From NCBI GenBank assembly GCA_025174535.1, contig JALBUN010000006.1, positions 1,054,001-1,118,000 of the forward strand: a DNA stretch of 64,000 nucleotides, written 5' to 3'. Origin of the DNA: Cantharellus purpuraceus. Taxonomy: Eukaryota; Basidiomycota; Agaricomycetes; Cantharellales; Hydnaceae. Position numbers and translations under genes: made by a program. The notes beneath the pieces were generated by a model. The model was given only the letters and a program-made list of their open reading frames with translations, did no database searches and was not told the DNA's origin. Below are positions 23,454-34,568 of this stretch, in pieces (the first letter of the stretch is position 1; each line of letters begins with the position of its first letter).

Positions 23454-26400
23454 GTCTTCATACTTAAAGGCGGAATGGTTGGCAGAGGCTGCTTAGGCCA
23501 TCGAGATGGCTCACTTGTGGTTTACCCTCCTTGCCTCTGGCTTCCTGCTAGTAGTCCTTGTCCAGGGAACCCCCATAGCGCATGATTCTCCTACTGTCAC
23601 GCTCGATGATGCCACCTTTCGCGGGTCAACCTCTGGTCCCATCACCCGCTTCCTTGGTATTCCCTTTTCCCAGCCACCGTGAGTGGTCGACATGTAACTA
23701 GAGCTTAAATGATGACGCAGGTCGCCTCAAGGACTGGAGACTTTCGATTCCGCCTGCCAGTGCCGGTTAAATACACCAATGGCACGCATGACGCTACTGC
23801 GTTTGGTCCCTCATGCCCTCAGCAAGCCATCCGATTACCCCTTCCTAGTAGCCTCCCCACCGACACTGTCAATTTTATCACCGATTCCATATTCCAACTC
23901 GTCCTGCCTGATTCAGAAGATTGCTTGTTCGTGTTACAGACCCAATTTTTAATCACTAACGTGAGTTCTCAGGACCGTCAATGTGGTGAAACCCACGTCC
24001 ATTCCTGCCGGACAAAAGTTACCAGTGGTGGCGGTAAGCTCCATATACTTCCTGGTCTGTCTTGGTTGTTCACGGGCTGCCAGTGGATATTTGGAGGAGG
24101 GTTTGAGTTTGGAGGTCCCTCGATGTATGATGGAGGTGTCATTGTTCAAACATCAATTGACATGGGTCAACCGGTGATTTACGTGAGCATGAATTACCGG
24201 CACGTGTGAACCAGTTATCCCTCAGGTCTGGTGTTGACGAAAGCGACTGCAGAGTATCCCGTGTGTTTTACTTCATCACTATGACCAGGGTCGATGCTGA
24301 CACGACGCACTAGTGTTTGGTTTCCTCGCGAGTCAGGAAGTGAAAGACGCTGGAGTCGGCAATCTTGGTCTTCACGATCGTACGTTTCCCTTCACCACTA
24401 CGCACGCTAAGCATCAACTGACGGGGCGCAGAACGTGAGGCATTGCGGTGGATACAAAAGTACATTGGCGAATTTGGAGGCGACCCATCAAAGGTCACAA
24501 TGTACGCATACGCAGTTCTCAAACTGATATACCCGAGATGAGTTCATCACTTGTAATTCTCATAGATGGGGAGAATCCGCAGGCGCCATCTCTGTCTCCC
24601 TACATATGCTAACAAACGGAGGAAACACCGAAGGCTTATTCCGCGCTGCATTCATGCAATCTGGGTCTCCAATTCCCGTAGGGGATATTACCCATGGTCA
24701 ACGATACTACGACGCCCTGGTGCAGGAGGTTGGGTGCAGCTCCACGTCCGACACACTCGCTTGTTTGCGGACGGTGGATTATGCCGATTTGCACGCGGCT
24801 ATGGATAATTCACCTGGTATATTCTCGTATCAGGTATACTTATCAGTCGTCGTTTGTTTTTCAGAGAGAATTGGTGATGATGGTCTTTTGTGTTGTTTAG
24901 TCTTTGATGTTGGCCTGGCTTCCAAGGACGGACGGCGCGTTCCTCAAGGATACGCCGCAGAAGTTGGTGGCTGATGGGAGTGTTGCAAAGATTCCCATAG
25001 TAACTGGTATGTATCCACGCAAACCTATTTCTGATTTACTGCTGACCTTTTCGAATAGGCGACTGTGATGATGAGGGGACGTACGTTGGGTCTCAGTTAT
25101 TTCTTGGGTTCCGATGTTGAATTTCTCCAGACTCTTTTCATTGACAAATCTCAACGTCACGTACGAAGCTCTATGCACCTATCATTATCACTGATGCTAA
25201 GCTTTTGAAACCCTCAGCTCCGAATCGGACATGCGGGAATACATCAAGAGCATCTACATTCCCGATGCCACCGACGATGACATTACACAGTTGCTCAACG
25301 TATATCCAGCCGATATCACACAGGGCTCCCCGTACGACACTGGAATATTCAATGCACTGTCACCACAATTCAAGCGTTTGGCGAGCCTCCAAGGTGATGT
25401 TGTTTTCCAGGTGAGCTGCATGGGTCTTGTTACTAGGAGCTAAGCACGAGAGCAGGCGGCCTAGGCGCCAAGACGGTATTTTATCAATCAGCTGGCGGGA
25501 AAGCAGGATATTTGGGTTTTCTGTAAGCTGGCCTAGTTGGCTTGGTCGCTGAGATCCTCTCTGATGGTGAGCGGAAAGTGAATAAACGCTTGAAAGATCT
25601 TCCCTTCTTGGGTTCCGTATGTGTCGTGACAATCCTAAAAGACATGCGACGCGGTTAATCCTGTTTCCCTCATGTAGGCTCACGCTACTGACTTGCTGAA
25701 TGTAAGTTCGCCACTCGCGCTACATTGGTGCTCATCATAACGTCTCACGCCAGGTATACAGCATTGGGGAGATGAGGAATTACTTGATCAATTTCGCCAA
25801 CACGCTTGATCCCAACTATGCCTCTGGGTTCAACTGGCCAAAGTGGACGACAGGTTCTCGCAAGTTGCTGACGTTTGAGGATGGGCTGTTTCCACTGACC
25901 TTGGGCCAGGATACGTTTAGGGAGGTGAGTGTGGGAGAGTGGTTGTCTCAAATGATGACATTGATCATGAATGTTGCCTTTATAGGACGCAATGAACTTT
26001 TTGATCAATCTCGTGTTGAAATTCCCCATATGATATGTCATACTTTATGAGGTAATCTCCCAACTTATGCACCCTGGTATGAAGTCTCTTGTGCACATGA
26101 TGTGGTTTATGGTTGTCTTTTCACTCCACATAAACAGCACTATACTGGATAGGTGTGTGTGACTGGTGATCTTTGAATCCTGTGTACTGTTGTTGGACCA
26201 ATATGACTTAATGATTATCATACTCTATGAGGTGATGGGGGCATCATGCATTGATCAAGCTTGAGCTCACATTGCCTGTTGATTTGTCTGTGCAGGCATG
26301 TTGTCAGGGTTCAAATAAGTCATATTCTATTTTTAGTATTTTCTCTTGACACCCCTATCAGCGCAGCCTGTCAGGGTGCGTCTCCCCTATTTCATTGCCC

Positions 26401-26663
26401 CTATCACTTCCCCTATCTTTCCTCCCCTATCTTGGTTCTCCTATCCATCTCCATCATTTAGTATAAAGACTCGCCTTGGTGCAGTGTGATCCCCTCAGCT
26501 TGATCTCTGAGGATATCCGCTGTACCAGGTAAGTCCCATGTATTTATCAGAAACAGCTGTATAGACTGAGGATATCTGCTGTACCAGCTGGCATTATTTC
26601 TTATCGGCTCTCACTTATTGAGTATCTTGTTGTTGTGGCCTCGTCATCAGCGTCGCCCTCACA
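23454..26663 (+). repeat. Left arm of a 3.2-kb inverted repeat
   Basis: Every position p in this arm corresponds to 57293-p on the opposite strand of 30630-33839. All translated frames I compared are identical in the two arms, and all segments compared base by base matched, including intronic and 3' flanking DNA. The outer edge is sharp: 23454 pairs with 33839, and the neighbouring bases differ. The inner edge is 26663 paired with 30630, where the arm abuts LTR sequence. The arm carries one complete esterase gene plus about 630 bp of 3' flank. Confidence 0.97.
23506..26033 (+). CDS. Secreted type-B carboxylesterase/lipase, left copy
   Basis: Hydrolyses carboxylic esters or lipids outside the cell; similar to Candida rugosa-type lipases. 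A signal peptide (MAHLWFTLLASGFLLVVLVQG) is followed by FLGIPFSQPPTGDFRFRLP, which joins two exons only if intron 1 ends at the AAG before 23740. Further conserved blocks: WIFGGGFEFGG (oxyanion region), the nucleophile Ser in WGESAG (codon 24576-24578), the Glu in GDCDDEGT (25073-25075) and the His in AHATD (25681-25683), so the catalytic triad is complete. The C-terminus is DAMNFLINLVLKFPI with TGA at 26031. About 14 exons; nearly all junctions are in phase. One junction, after VSMNYR (24190-24315), has no usable donor in the right phase and runs into a stop, so the gene may be broken there. The identical copy lies on the other arm. Confidence 0.85.
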
Positions 26664-26808
26664 ATAGTCCTGCCATTAGTGCTCTTGTTTAAGTGACTAG
26701 TGTGTACCACCTTTGCAGAGTATTAGAAGCTTGAACTTGTGTGAAGCAGTTGCTAGACTACTTCACACATTGCTGTTACCCACTTCAGAGTGTCACTGTT
26801 TAGACGGT
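26664..26808 (+). mobile_element. Truncated LTR fragment (outer host), 5' piece
   Basis: Matches the middle of the 1.4-kb LTR family (segment beginning ATAGTCCTGCCATTAGTGCT). It is truncated exactly at the inner edge of the palindrome arm and interrupted at 26808 by a smaller element. The host continues at 28794. Confidence 0.8.
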
Positions 26809-26822
26809 TGTTATGCACTAGG

Positions 26823-28275
26823 TGTATGGGAACTGGTTTTCCCTTAAAAAGATCTTGTTTAAAGTCCCAAAACTGTACAATTTCGCTTGATGGCCTTAAA
26901 ATATCAGCATATATCTGCTGCTTTCTCTTGATTCAGGGCCATTCAAATATTCTCTATTTTTTCATATTTTTTTGGGAATTTTCCATGCAGAAATGAGTCT
27001 ACAAACTTATTGTTCTGCTGGGCGAAGTTTTGGGACCCACATGGACCCACAAACCTTCGCAGATGTCAGCAGCCTCAAAGTCAGCCGGAGTCACCCGGAC
27101 AACTGACTCATTGTCGATCACATGACTCATTTCAATCTCCGACTCAATCTGGTCACCACTGCCAGTAAATGCTCAATATCTTCGCAACCACTGCACCTCC
27201 TGACTCCATTTTCAGTGGAGAGTTCAATAGAAGCCATGCCTACCCATAGCTGTGCTAATCAGCCTGGGAAACGAAGTATTGACCGAGTTATTTGAGTAAT
27301 GGTGACTCATGCAATGACTCCTGCCATGACTCATGCTATGACTCCTTCCATGACTCATACCATGACTCCTGTGATTACTCATACTATGACTCCTGCTCTG
27401 AGTCACACTATGACTCCATCCATGACTCATGCCATGAGTCAGAGCAAATCCAAGCAGCTCATTGGCTAGGAAACTTCCACCCCCTTCTCACATATTCCAC
27501 TAGCTTCCAGTAGTTTCCATCTATTAATAGGTAGAAGTTTCCAGTAGTATTAGTCAGCTCCTGTAAATACAATATAAAAGGAGCCCATTCTGCCTCTGAA
27601 TAAATAACCATTTCTACCCCATCATTTGCACATCAGTGTGACTAGAGTGACATACAGTGTCATCCTCTATATCTCAGTAACTGTTGATTGTCCAGTTCAA
27701 GGGTCGCTTACAGTTGTGTAACTGTATTCGATTGCACTCGAAGTAGTGATTGTCCTGCTTTGGGCGTGAGTGTAGTATCTACCTCGCGTGACTACGAATC
27801 TACAGGGTGAGATTGTCTGTCGATAGTCCTGCCATTAGTGCTCTTGTTTAAGTTACTAGTGTGTACTGCCTTTGCAGAGCATTAGAATCTTGAACTCGTG
27901 TGAAGCAGTTGCTAGACTACTTCACACATCGCTGTTACCCGCTTCAGAGTGTCACTGGTTGGACGGTTGGATTCATCCACCTACTTCCTCTAGCCTCTAA
28001 GTGCATTCCCCTCTTTTTGGAATATCTGGACCCCTAAGCATCCGTGAACTCTAGACTCTGGAAGTCTTATTCATTCCCTACTGCTAAGAAACGTATTACC
28101 TTCCTGCGTATCGTCTGCATTGACCATTACAACGGATTGTAACCAAAGTACAAACGTTAAATCGTTTCTGGAGTTGTGCTGCAGTAGGATTTGATATTCT
28201 TCTCAGCTGTTCATTCACGGAATTGTGGTGATTTAGAGTTTGCCCTAACACCATAATTTTGCGGGTTCCAAAACA
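26823..28275 (+). mobile_element. LTR of 1.45 kb (variant A) nested in the small LTR
   Basis: Runs from TGTATGGGAACTGG to GGTTCCAAAACA and is flanked on both sides by CTAGG (26818-26822 and 28276-28280), a perfect 5-bp target duplication inside the smaller LTR. A TATA box (TATAAAAG, 27573-27580) and an AATAAA (27600-27605) fix the sense strand as plus. Upstream of the TATA box lies a 12-bp-period array of TGACTC-type sites. No gag or pol is present, so this is a solo LTR. Confidence 0.88.
27303..27441 (+). repeat. 12 x 12-bp array of TGACTCA/TGACTCC sites in LTR A
   Basis: Twelve heptamers start at 27303, 27315, 27327 and every 12 bp to 27435. Odd units are mostly TGACTCA or TGAGTCA (the palindromic Gcn4/AP-1 type bZIP site); even units are mostly TGACTCC. 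Two further TGACTCA sites occur upstream (27104, 27123). The related LTR at 53050-54028 has only about six units. It lies about 130 bp upstream of the TATA box. Confidence 0.85.
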
Positions 28276-28793
28276 CTAGGTCCGATTGGGGGTCAGAGAT
28301 TGGGTCAGAGGTTTGGTCGGAGTTGGAGAAGGAGTCAGTTACATTGTGGGGGTCGGAATGGACTTGGCTTCAGCTTATGTGCTGCACCCTCACTAATACC
28401 GGTGTCCGAGATTTCGGAGACGGACTACAACTTAGAGAGTTAGGATCAGACTTAGGAACTAGGCATGATTTGATATTTGAACTGGGGAATGAAGTCCCCA
28501 GTCAGACAACTTAAATACATATTTGAAATCTAATAATAATTACTCCAGTGATGGGTCTCCGAGGCCAACGGCCTTACATGAGTATGTCCAAGTCCAACGG
28601 GGATGGATGTCCGGGTTCCTATGGTGATGCTGATGCATCAATCGGAACTGGAGATGGATGGGCAGAATTGGCGGTGACAATTGGACAGGTAAATGGAGAC
28701 ATGGTGGTTTCCAAATGGAGTATAGATTTCATATGCGCAGGGATCTGAGTGGATCGGACGGGGATCTGGGCGTTAATGAATATAGTCATAACA

Positions 28794-29071
28794 ATGGTTG
28801 GATTCATTAGCCTCTAAGTGCATTCCCCTCTTTTTGGAATATCTGGACCCCTAAGTGTCTGTGAACTCTAGACTCTGGAAATCATATTTGTTCTCTACTG
28901 CTAAGAAATGTATTACCTTCCTGCATATCATCTGCATTGACCATTACAAGGGATTGTAACCAGAGTACAAAAGTTAAATCATTTCTGGAGTTGTGCTGCA
29001 GTAGGTCTTCCCAGCTGTTCATTCATGGAATTGTGGTGGTGATTCAGAGTTTGTCCTAACACCATAATTTT
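28794..29071 (+). mobile_element. Truncated LTR fragment (outer host), 3' piece
   Basis: Continues the host LTR after the nested insertion (TTCATTAGCCTCTAAGTGCA onward) and ends at ACCATAATTTT, about 17 bp short of the usual LTR terminus, where the next LTR begins. Confidence 0.75.
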
Positions 29072-30491
29072 TGTATGGGAATCACCTTTTCCCTATCAAA
29101 TTCCATTTATGCAGCACCAATGTGCTATTCTTTGCTTTTCCATTCCTAAATATCAGCATATATTTGGTGCTTGTACCTGGAATGGACTTATTCAAATATT
29201 CTCTAATTTTTCATATTTTTTCGGGAATATTCCATGCAGAACTCGGCCCAGAATCATTTATTTCTGCTGTGCTACAGTTGTGGACCCATAGGCGCCCACA
29301 AACCTTCCCACAGCTGGCTATCCACCTTTGGACCAGGCATTCAGCCTGAATTCAAGCTCAGATGTCTCTGATCAATAAATATTCTCTAACTTGACAACCA
29401 CAGCCTCTCAGGGCACTATTTTCCATGCAGATCATCACATGAGATGTGGCTATCCATGGCTGTCCAAACCAGTGCAGAAAACAGGGTGGACACCCTTCTT
29501 TTTGCCTGATCAGTGCCTAGTTCAGGGATCAGATCAGCTGATGGGTGATCAGATCAGGTGATTGCCTTGGAATATTCTACCCCTTTCCATAACATTCTAG
29601 CTGTTTCCTTCTATTATTAGATAGAACTTTCCAGAACCATTATTCAGCTCCTGATCAGTGTTAGTCCAGTGATCAGAACCTGTGATTGGCTTGGAATATT
29701 CTACCCCTTTCTTCCACCTTCCACAACCTTCCAGTAGTTTCCATTCATTTATAGGTCATTAGTCAGCCCCTGTAAATACAATATATAAGGAGGTCATTCT
29801 GCCTCTGAAATAGAAACATATTCAACATATCCTACCCATCTTCTGCACACCAGTGTGACTAGAGTGACATACAGTGTCATCCTCTATATCTCAGTAACTG
29901 TTGATTACCAGTTCAAGGACCTTTTACAGTTGTGTAACTGTACTTGATTGCACTCAAAGTAGTGATATTCCTGCTTTGGGCATGAGTGTAGTATCTGCCT
30001 CACATGACTATGAATCTACAGGGTGAGATTGTCTGTCGATAGTCCTGCCATTAGTGCTCTTGTTTAAGTTACTAGTGTGTACTGCCTTTGCAGAGCATTA
30101 GAAGCTTGAACTCGTGTGAAGCAGTTGCTAGACTACTTCACACATTGCTGTTACCTGCTTCTGAGTGCCACTGGTTGGATGGTTGGATTCATCCACCTAC
30201 TTCCTTTAGCCTCTAAGTGCATTCCCCTCTTTTCGGAATATCTGGACCCCTAAGCGTCCATGAACTCTAGACTCTGGAAGTCTTATTCATTTCTTGCTGC
30301 TAAGAAACGTATTACCTTTCTGCATATAGTCTGCATTGACCAATACAAAGGATTGTAACCAAAGTACAAACGTTAAATCGTTTCTGGAGTTGTGCTGCAG
30401 CAGGGTTTGATATTCTTTTCAGCTGTTCATTCACGGAATTGTGGTGATTTAGAGTTTGCCCTAACACCATAATTTTGCAGGTTCCAAAACA
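29072..30491 (+). mobile_element. LTR of 1.42 kb (variant B)
   Basis: TGTATGGGAATCACC to GGTTCCAAAACA, same family as LTR A in its 3' half but with a different 5' third. It has a TATA-like TATATAAGG near 29783 and the same 3' region. No target duplication is visible (ATTTT left, AGAGC right), so it has recombined or is joined to element-internal sequence at 30492-30629. Confidence 0.8.
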
Positions 30492-30629
30492 AGAGCTTGA
30501 TTGAGAAACCTTTTGTCAGTGGAGATATACCATCACTTGTGGTCCCAGCTCCAAATGCATCTAGGTGGACATGAGACACCAGAGAGGGCTGAATTGCTGG
30601 AATAAGAATTGTCAATCAAACCATACATG
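30492..30629. other. Short unique piece between LTR B and right arm
   Basis: About 138 bp beginning AGAGCTTGATTGAG. It could be the start of retroelement-internal sequence (the first bases after an LTR normally hold the primer site), but no coding match is visible. Confidence 0.35.
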
Positions 30630-33600
30630 TGTGAGGGCGACGCTGATGACGAGGCCACAACAACAAGATACTCAATAAGTGAGAGCCGATAAGAAATAAT
30701 GCCAGCTGGTACAGCAGATATCCTCAGTCTATACAGCTGTTTCTGATAAATACATGGGACTTACCTGGTACAGCGGATATCCTCAGAGATCAAGCTGAGG
30801 GGATCACACTGCACCAAGGCGAGTCTTTATACTAAATGATGGAGATGGATAGGAGAACCAAGATAGGGGAGGAAAGATAGGGGAAGTGATAGGGGCAATG
30901 AAATAGGGGAGACGCACCCTGACAGGCTGCGCTGATAGGGGTGTCAAGAGAAAATACTAAAAATAGAATATGACTTATTTGAACCCTGACAACATGCCTG
31001 CACAGACAAATCAACAGGCAATGTGAGCTCAAGCTTGATCAATGCATGATGCCCCCATCACCTCATAGAGTATGATAATCATTAAGTCATATTGGTCCAA
31101 CAACAGTACACAGGATTCAAAGATCACCAGTCACACACACCTATCCAGTATAGTGCTGTTTATGTGGAGTGAAAAGACAACCATAAACCACATCATGTGC
31201 ACAAGAGACTTCATACCAGGGTGCATAAGTTGGGAGATTACCTCATAAAGTATGACATATCATATGGGGAATTTCAACACGAGATTGATCAAAAAGTTCA
31301 TTGCGTCCTATAAAGGCAACATTCATGATCAATGTCATCATTTGAGACAACCACTCTCCCACACTCACCTCCCTAAACGTATCCTGGCCCAAGGTCAGTG
31401 GAAACAGCCCATCCTCAAACGTCAGCAACTTGCGAGAACCTGTCGTCCACTTTGGCCAGTTGAACCCAGAGGCATAGTTGGGATCAAGCGTGTTGGCGAA
31501 ATTGATCAAGTAATTCCTCATCTCCCCAATGCTGTATACCTGGCGTGAGACGTTATGATGAGCACCAATGTAGCGCGAGTGGCGAACTTACATTCAGCAA
31601 GTCAGTAGCGTGAGCCTACATGAGGGAAACAGGATTAACCGCGTCGCATGTCTTTTAGGATTGTCACGACACATACGGAACCCAAGAAGGGAAGATCTTT
31701 CAAGCGTTTATTCACTTTCCGCTCACCATCAGAGAGGATCTCAGCGACCAAGCCAACTAGGCCAGCTTACAGAAAACCCAAATATCCTGCTTTCCCGCCA
31801 GCTGATTGATAAAATACCGTCTTGGCGCCTAGGCCGCCTGCTCTCGTGCTTAGCTCCTAGTAACAAGACCCATGCAGCTCACCTGGAAAACAACATCACC
31901 TTGGAGGCTCGCCAAACGCTTGAATTGTGGTGACAGTGCATTGAATATTCCAGTGTCGTACGGGGAGCCCTGTGTGATATCGGCTGGATATACGTTGAGC
32001 AACTGTGTAATGTCATCGTCGGTGGCATCGGGAATGTAGATGCTCTTGATGTATTCCCGCATGTCCGATTCGGAGCTGAGGGTTTCAAAAGCTTAGCATC
32101 AGTGATAATGATAGGTGCATAGAGCTTCGTACGTGACGTTGAGATTTGTCAATGAAAAGAGTCTGGAGAAATTCAACATCGGAACCCAAGAAATAACTGA
32201 GACCCAACGTACGTCCCCTCATCATCACAGTCGCCTATTCGAAAAGGTCAGCAGTAAATCAGAAATAGGTTTGCGTGGATACATACCAGTTACTATGGGA
32301 ATCTTTGCAACACTCCCATCAGCCACCAACTTCTGCGGCGTATCCTTGAGGAACGCGCCGTCCGTCCTTGGAAGCCAGGCCAACATCAAAGACTAAACAA
32401 CACAAAAGACCATCATCACCAATTCTCTCTGAAAAACAAACGACGACTGATAAGTATACCTGATACGAGAATATACCAGGTGAATTATCCATAGCCGCGT
32501 GCAAATCGGCATAATCCACCGTCCGCAAACAAGCGAGTGTGTCGGACGTGGAGCTGCACCCAACCTCCTGCACCAGGGCGTCGTAGTATCGTTGACCATG
32601 GGTAATATCCCCTACGGGAATTGGAGACCCAGATTGCATGAATGCAGCGCGGAATAAGCCTTCGGTGTTTCCTCCGTTTGTTAGCATATGTAGGGAGACA
32701 GAGATGGCGCCTGCGGATTCTCCCCATCTATGAGAATTACAAGTGATGAACTCATCTCGGGTATATCAGTTTGAGAACTGCGTATGCGTACATTGTGACC
32801 TTTGATGGGTCGCCTCCAAATTCGCCAATGTACTTTTGTATCCACCGCAATGCCTCACGTTCTGCGCCCCGTCAGTTGATGCTTAGCGTGCGTAGTGGTG
32901 AAGGGAAACGTACGATCGTGAAGACCAAGATTGCCGACTCCAGCGTCTTTCACTTCCTGACTCGCGAGGAAACCAAACACTAGTGCGTCGTGTCAGCATC
33001 GACCCTGGTCATAGTGATGAAGTAAAACACACGGGATACTCTGCAGTCGCTTTCGTCAACACCAGACCTGAGGGATAACTGGTTCACACGTGCCGGTAAT
33101 TCATGCTCACGTAAATCACCGGTTGACCCATGTCAATTGATGTTTGAACAATGACACCTCCATCATACATCGAGGGACCTCCAAACTCAAACCCTCCTCC
33201 AAATATCCACTGGCAGCCCGTGAACAACCAAGACAGACCAGGAAGTATATGGAGCTTACCGCCACCACTGGTAACTTTTGTCCGGCAGGAATGGACGTGG
33301 GTTTCACCACATTGACGGTCCTGAGAACTCACGTTAGTGATTAAAAATTGGGTCTGTAACACGAACAAGCAATCTTCTGAATCAGGCAGGACGAGTTGGA
33401 ATATGGAATCGGTGATAAAATTGACAGTGTCGGTGGGGAGGCTACTAGGAAGGGGTAATCGGATGGCTTGCTGAGGGCATGAGGGACCAAACGCAGTAGC
33501 GTCATGCGTGCCATTGGTGTATTTAACCGGCACTGGCAGGCGGAATCGAAAGTCTCCAGTCCTTGAGGCGACCTGCGTCATCATTTAAGCTCTAGTTACA

Positions 33601-33839
33601 TGTCGACCACTCACGGTGGCTGGGAAAAGGGAATACCAAGGAAGCGGGTGATGGGACCAGAGGTTGACCCGCGAAAGGTGGCATCATCGAGCGTGACAGT
33701 AGGAGAATCATGCGCTATGGGGGTTCCCTGGACAAGGACTACTAGCAGGAAGCCAGAGGCAAGGAGGGTAAACCACAAGTGAGCCATCTCGATGGCCTAA
33801 GCAGCCTCTGCCAACCATTCCGCCTTTAAGTATGAAGAC
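30630..33839 (-). repeat. Right arm of the 3.2-kb inverted repeat
   Basis: Mirror image of 23454-26663 (paired coordinates sum to 57293). The outer edge at 33839/33840 is sharp: GAAGAC is shared, then sequence diverges. Total span of the palindrome is 10,386 bp with a 3,966-bp core. Confidence 0.97.
31260..33787 (-). CDS. Secreted type-B carboxylesterase/lipase, right copy
   Basis: Identical in all compared parts to the left copy, on the opposite strand: signal peptide near 33787-33725, nucleophile Ser codon at 32715-32717, Glu at 32218-32220, His at 31610-31612, stop at 31260-31262. It shares the same unresolved splice junction (32978-33103), so any defect predates the duplication. Because the two genes are transcribed toward each other, read-through transcripts would be perfectly complementary. 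Confidence 0.85.
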
Positions 33840-34568
33840 CTCGGCAGTAGTAGACGTAGATATACAAGGAGGCGTCCGATCATGCACTTCGAATGATGGA
33901 GGCTAAAGCTGTTCATGTGGCCACCCATGGTGCATAGCTCGTGAAAATCATCAGGGCCAATAGGCATCATCTTGTGTGTGAATAAGCTAGTTCAGTACGC
34001 AGCCGGTGATCATTCCGAAACGCGTGACCGCCCAATATGCAAGCGCCATCCCCAGCGCCTTGTAGAGACTGAGACGACAAGGGATGCAGGAGGCGCCGCA
34101 TGGATACAACAACTATACTTAGCATCAGCTCTCAAGTTCTCAGGTGCCGGGATCAGAGAAGGTGTGGAACCATCGCCCACGGGCTGGTCACATGGCACGG
34201 CGACTCAACAGTATCGACAGTGTGCCTCTGTCGTTGTAGTAACTTTCATGTCAAAATTGTCTGTAGGTGTAACTGCTGGCTGGAATATTTAGAGGCGTTC
34301 TTTCCGAGTTTCCTTGGCTGGTCATGGAAAGTTGTGAAGCATTGGACAGTTGTTCCATGTCACAAGGGAGAGACCAAGCCTCAGCTATATATATTGGCAG
34401 GGTGCATGCTGCCTCGTACGTATTTTGCATCGTGTGGAAGCGGAGTTGAAGTGGGTGACTAGAAGATTCCCCGTCAGCTTTTCCCACGCTACTGGAGCAA
34501 ACTTTCCGACTACCTCGACGTTGCGGCGCTTCGTTTTCTCACAGCAAAAAGCTTAACATTTCAACTTC
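33840..34568. other. Unique gap between palindrome and SR gene
   Basis: Single-copy DNA with short unconnected frames only; contains the SR gene promoter side. Nothing else recognised. Confidence 0.5.

Larger units (their letters stand above)
26809..28793 (+). mobile_element. Small solo LTR (TGTTA...TAACA), itself interrupted
   Basis: Begins TGTTATGCACTAGG at 26809 and ends GTCATAACA at 28793. It is flanked by ACGGT on the left and ATGGT on the right, a 5-bp target duplication with one C/T change. A larger LTR sits inside it (26823-28275). With that removed the element is about 530 bp, matching the copy at 52043-52624. It has no coding capacity. Confidence 0.85.

Noticed and set aside
23650..23745. 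Frameshift at esterase exon 1/2
   Set aside because: Using the AAG acceptor gives the conserved PPTGDFRFRLP in frame.
27303..27441. CRISPR array
   Set aside because: The repeat is a pure 12-bp tandem without unique spacers, in a eukaryotic LTR.
27224..27513. Ser/His- and Asp/Ser-rich frames on both strands
   Set aside because: They are translations of the 12-bp TGACTC array in the LTR, not genes.
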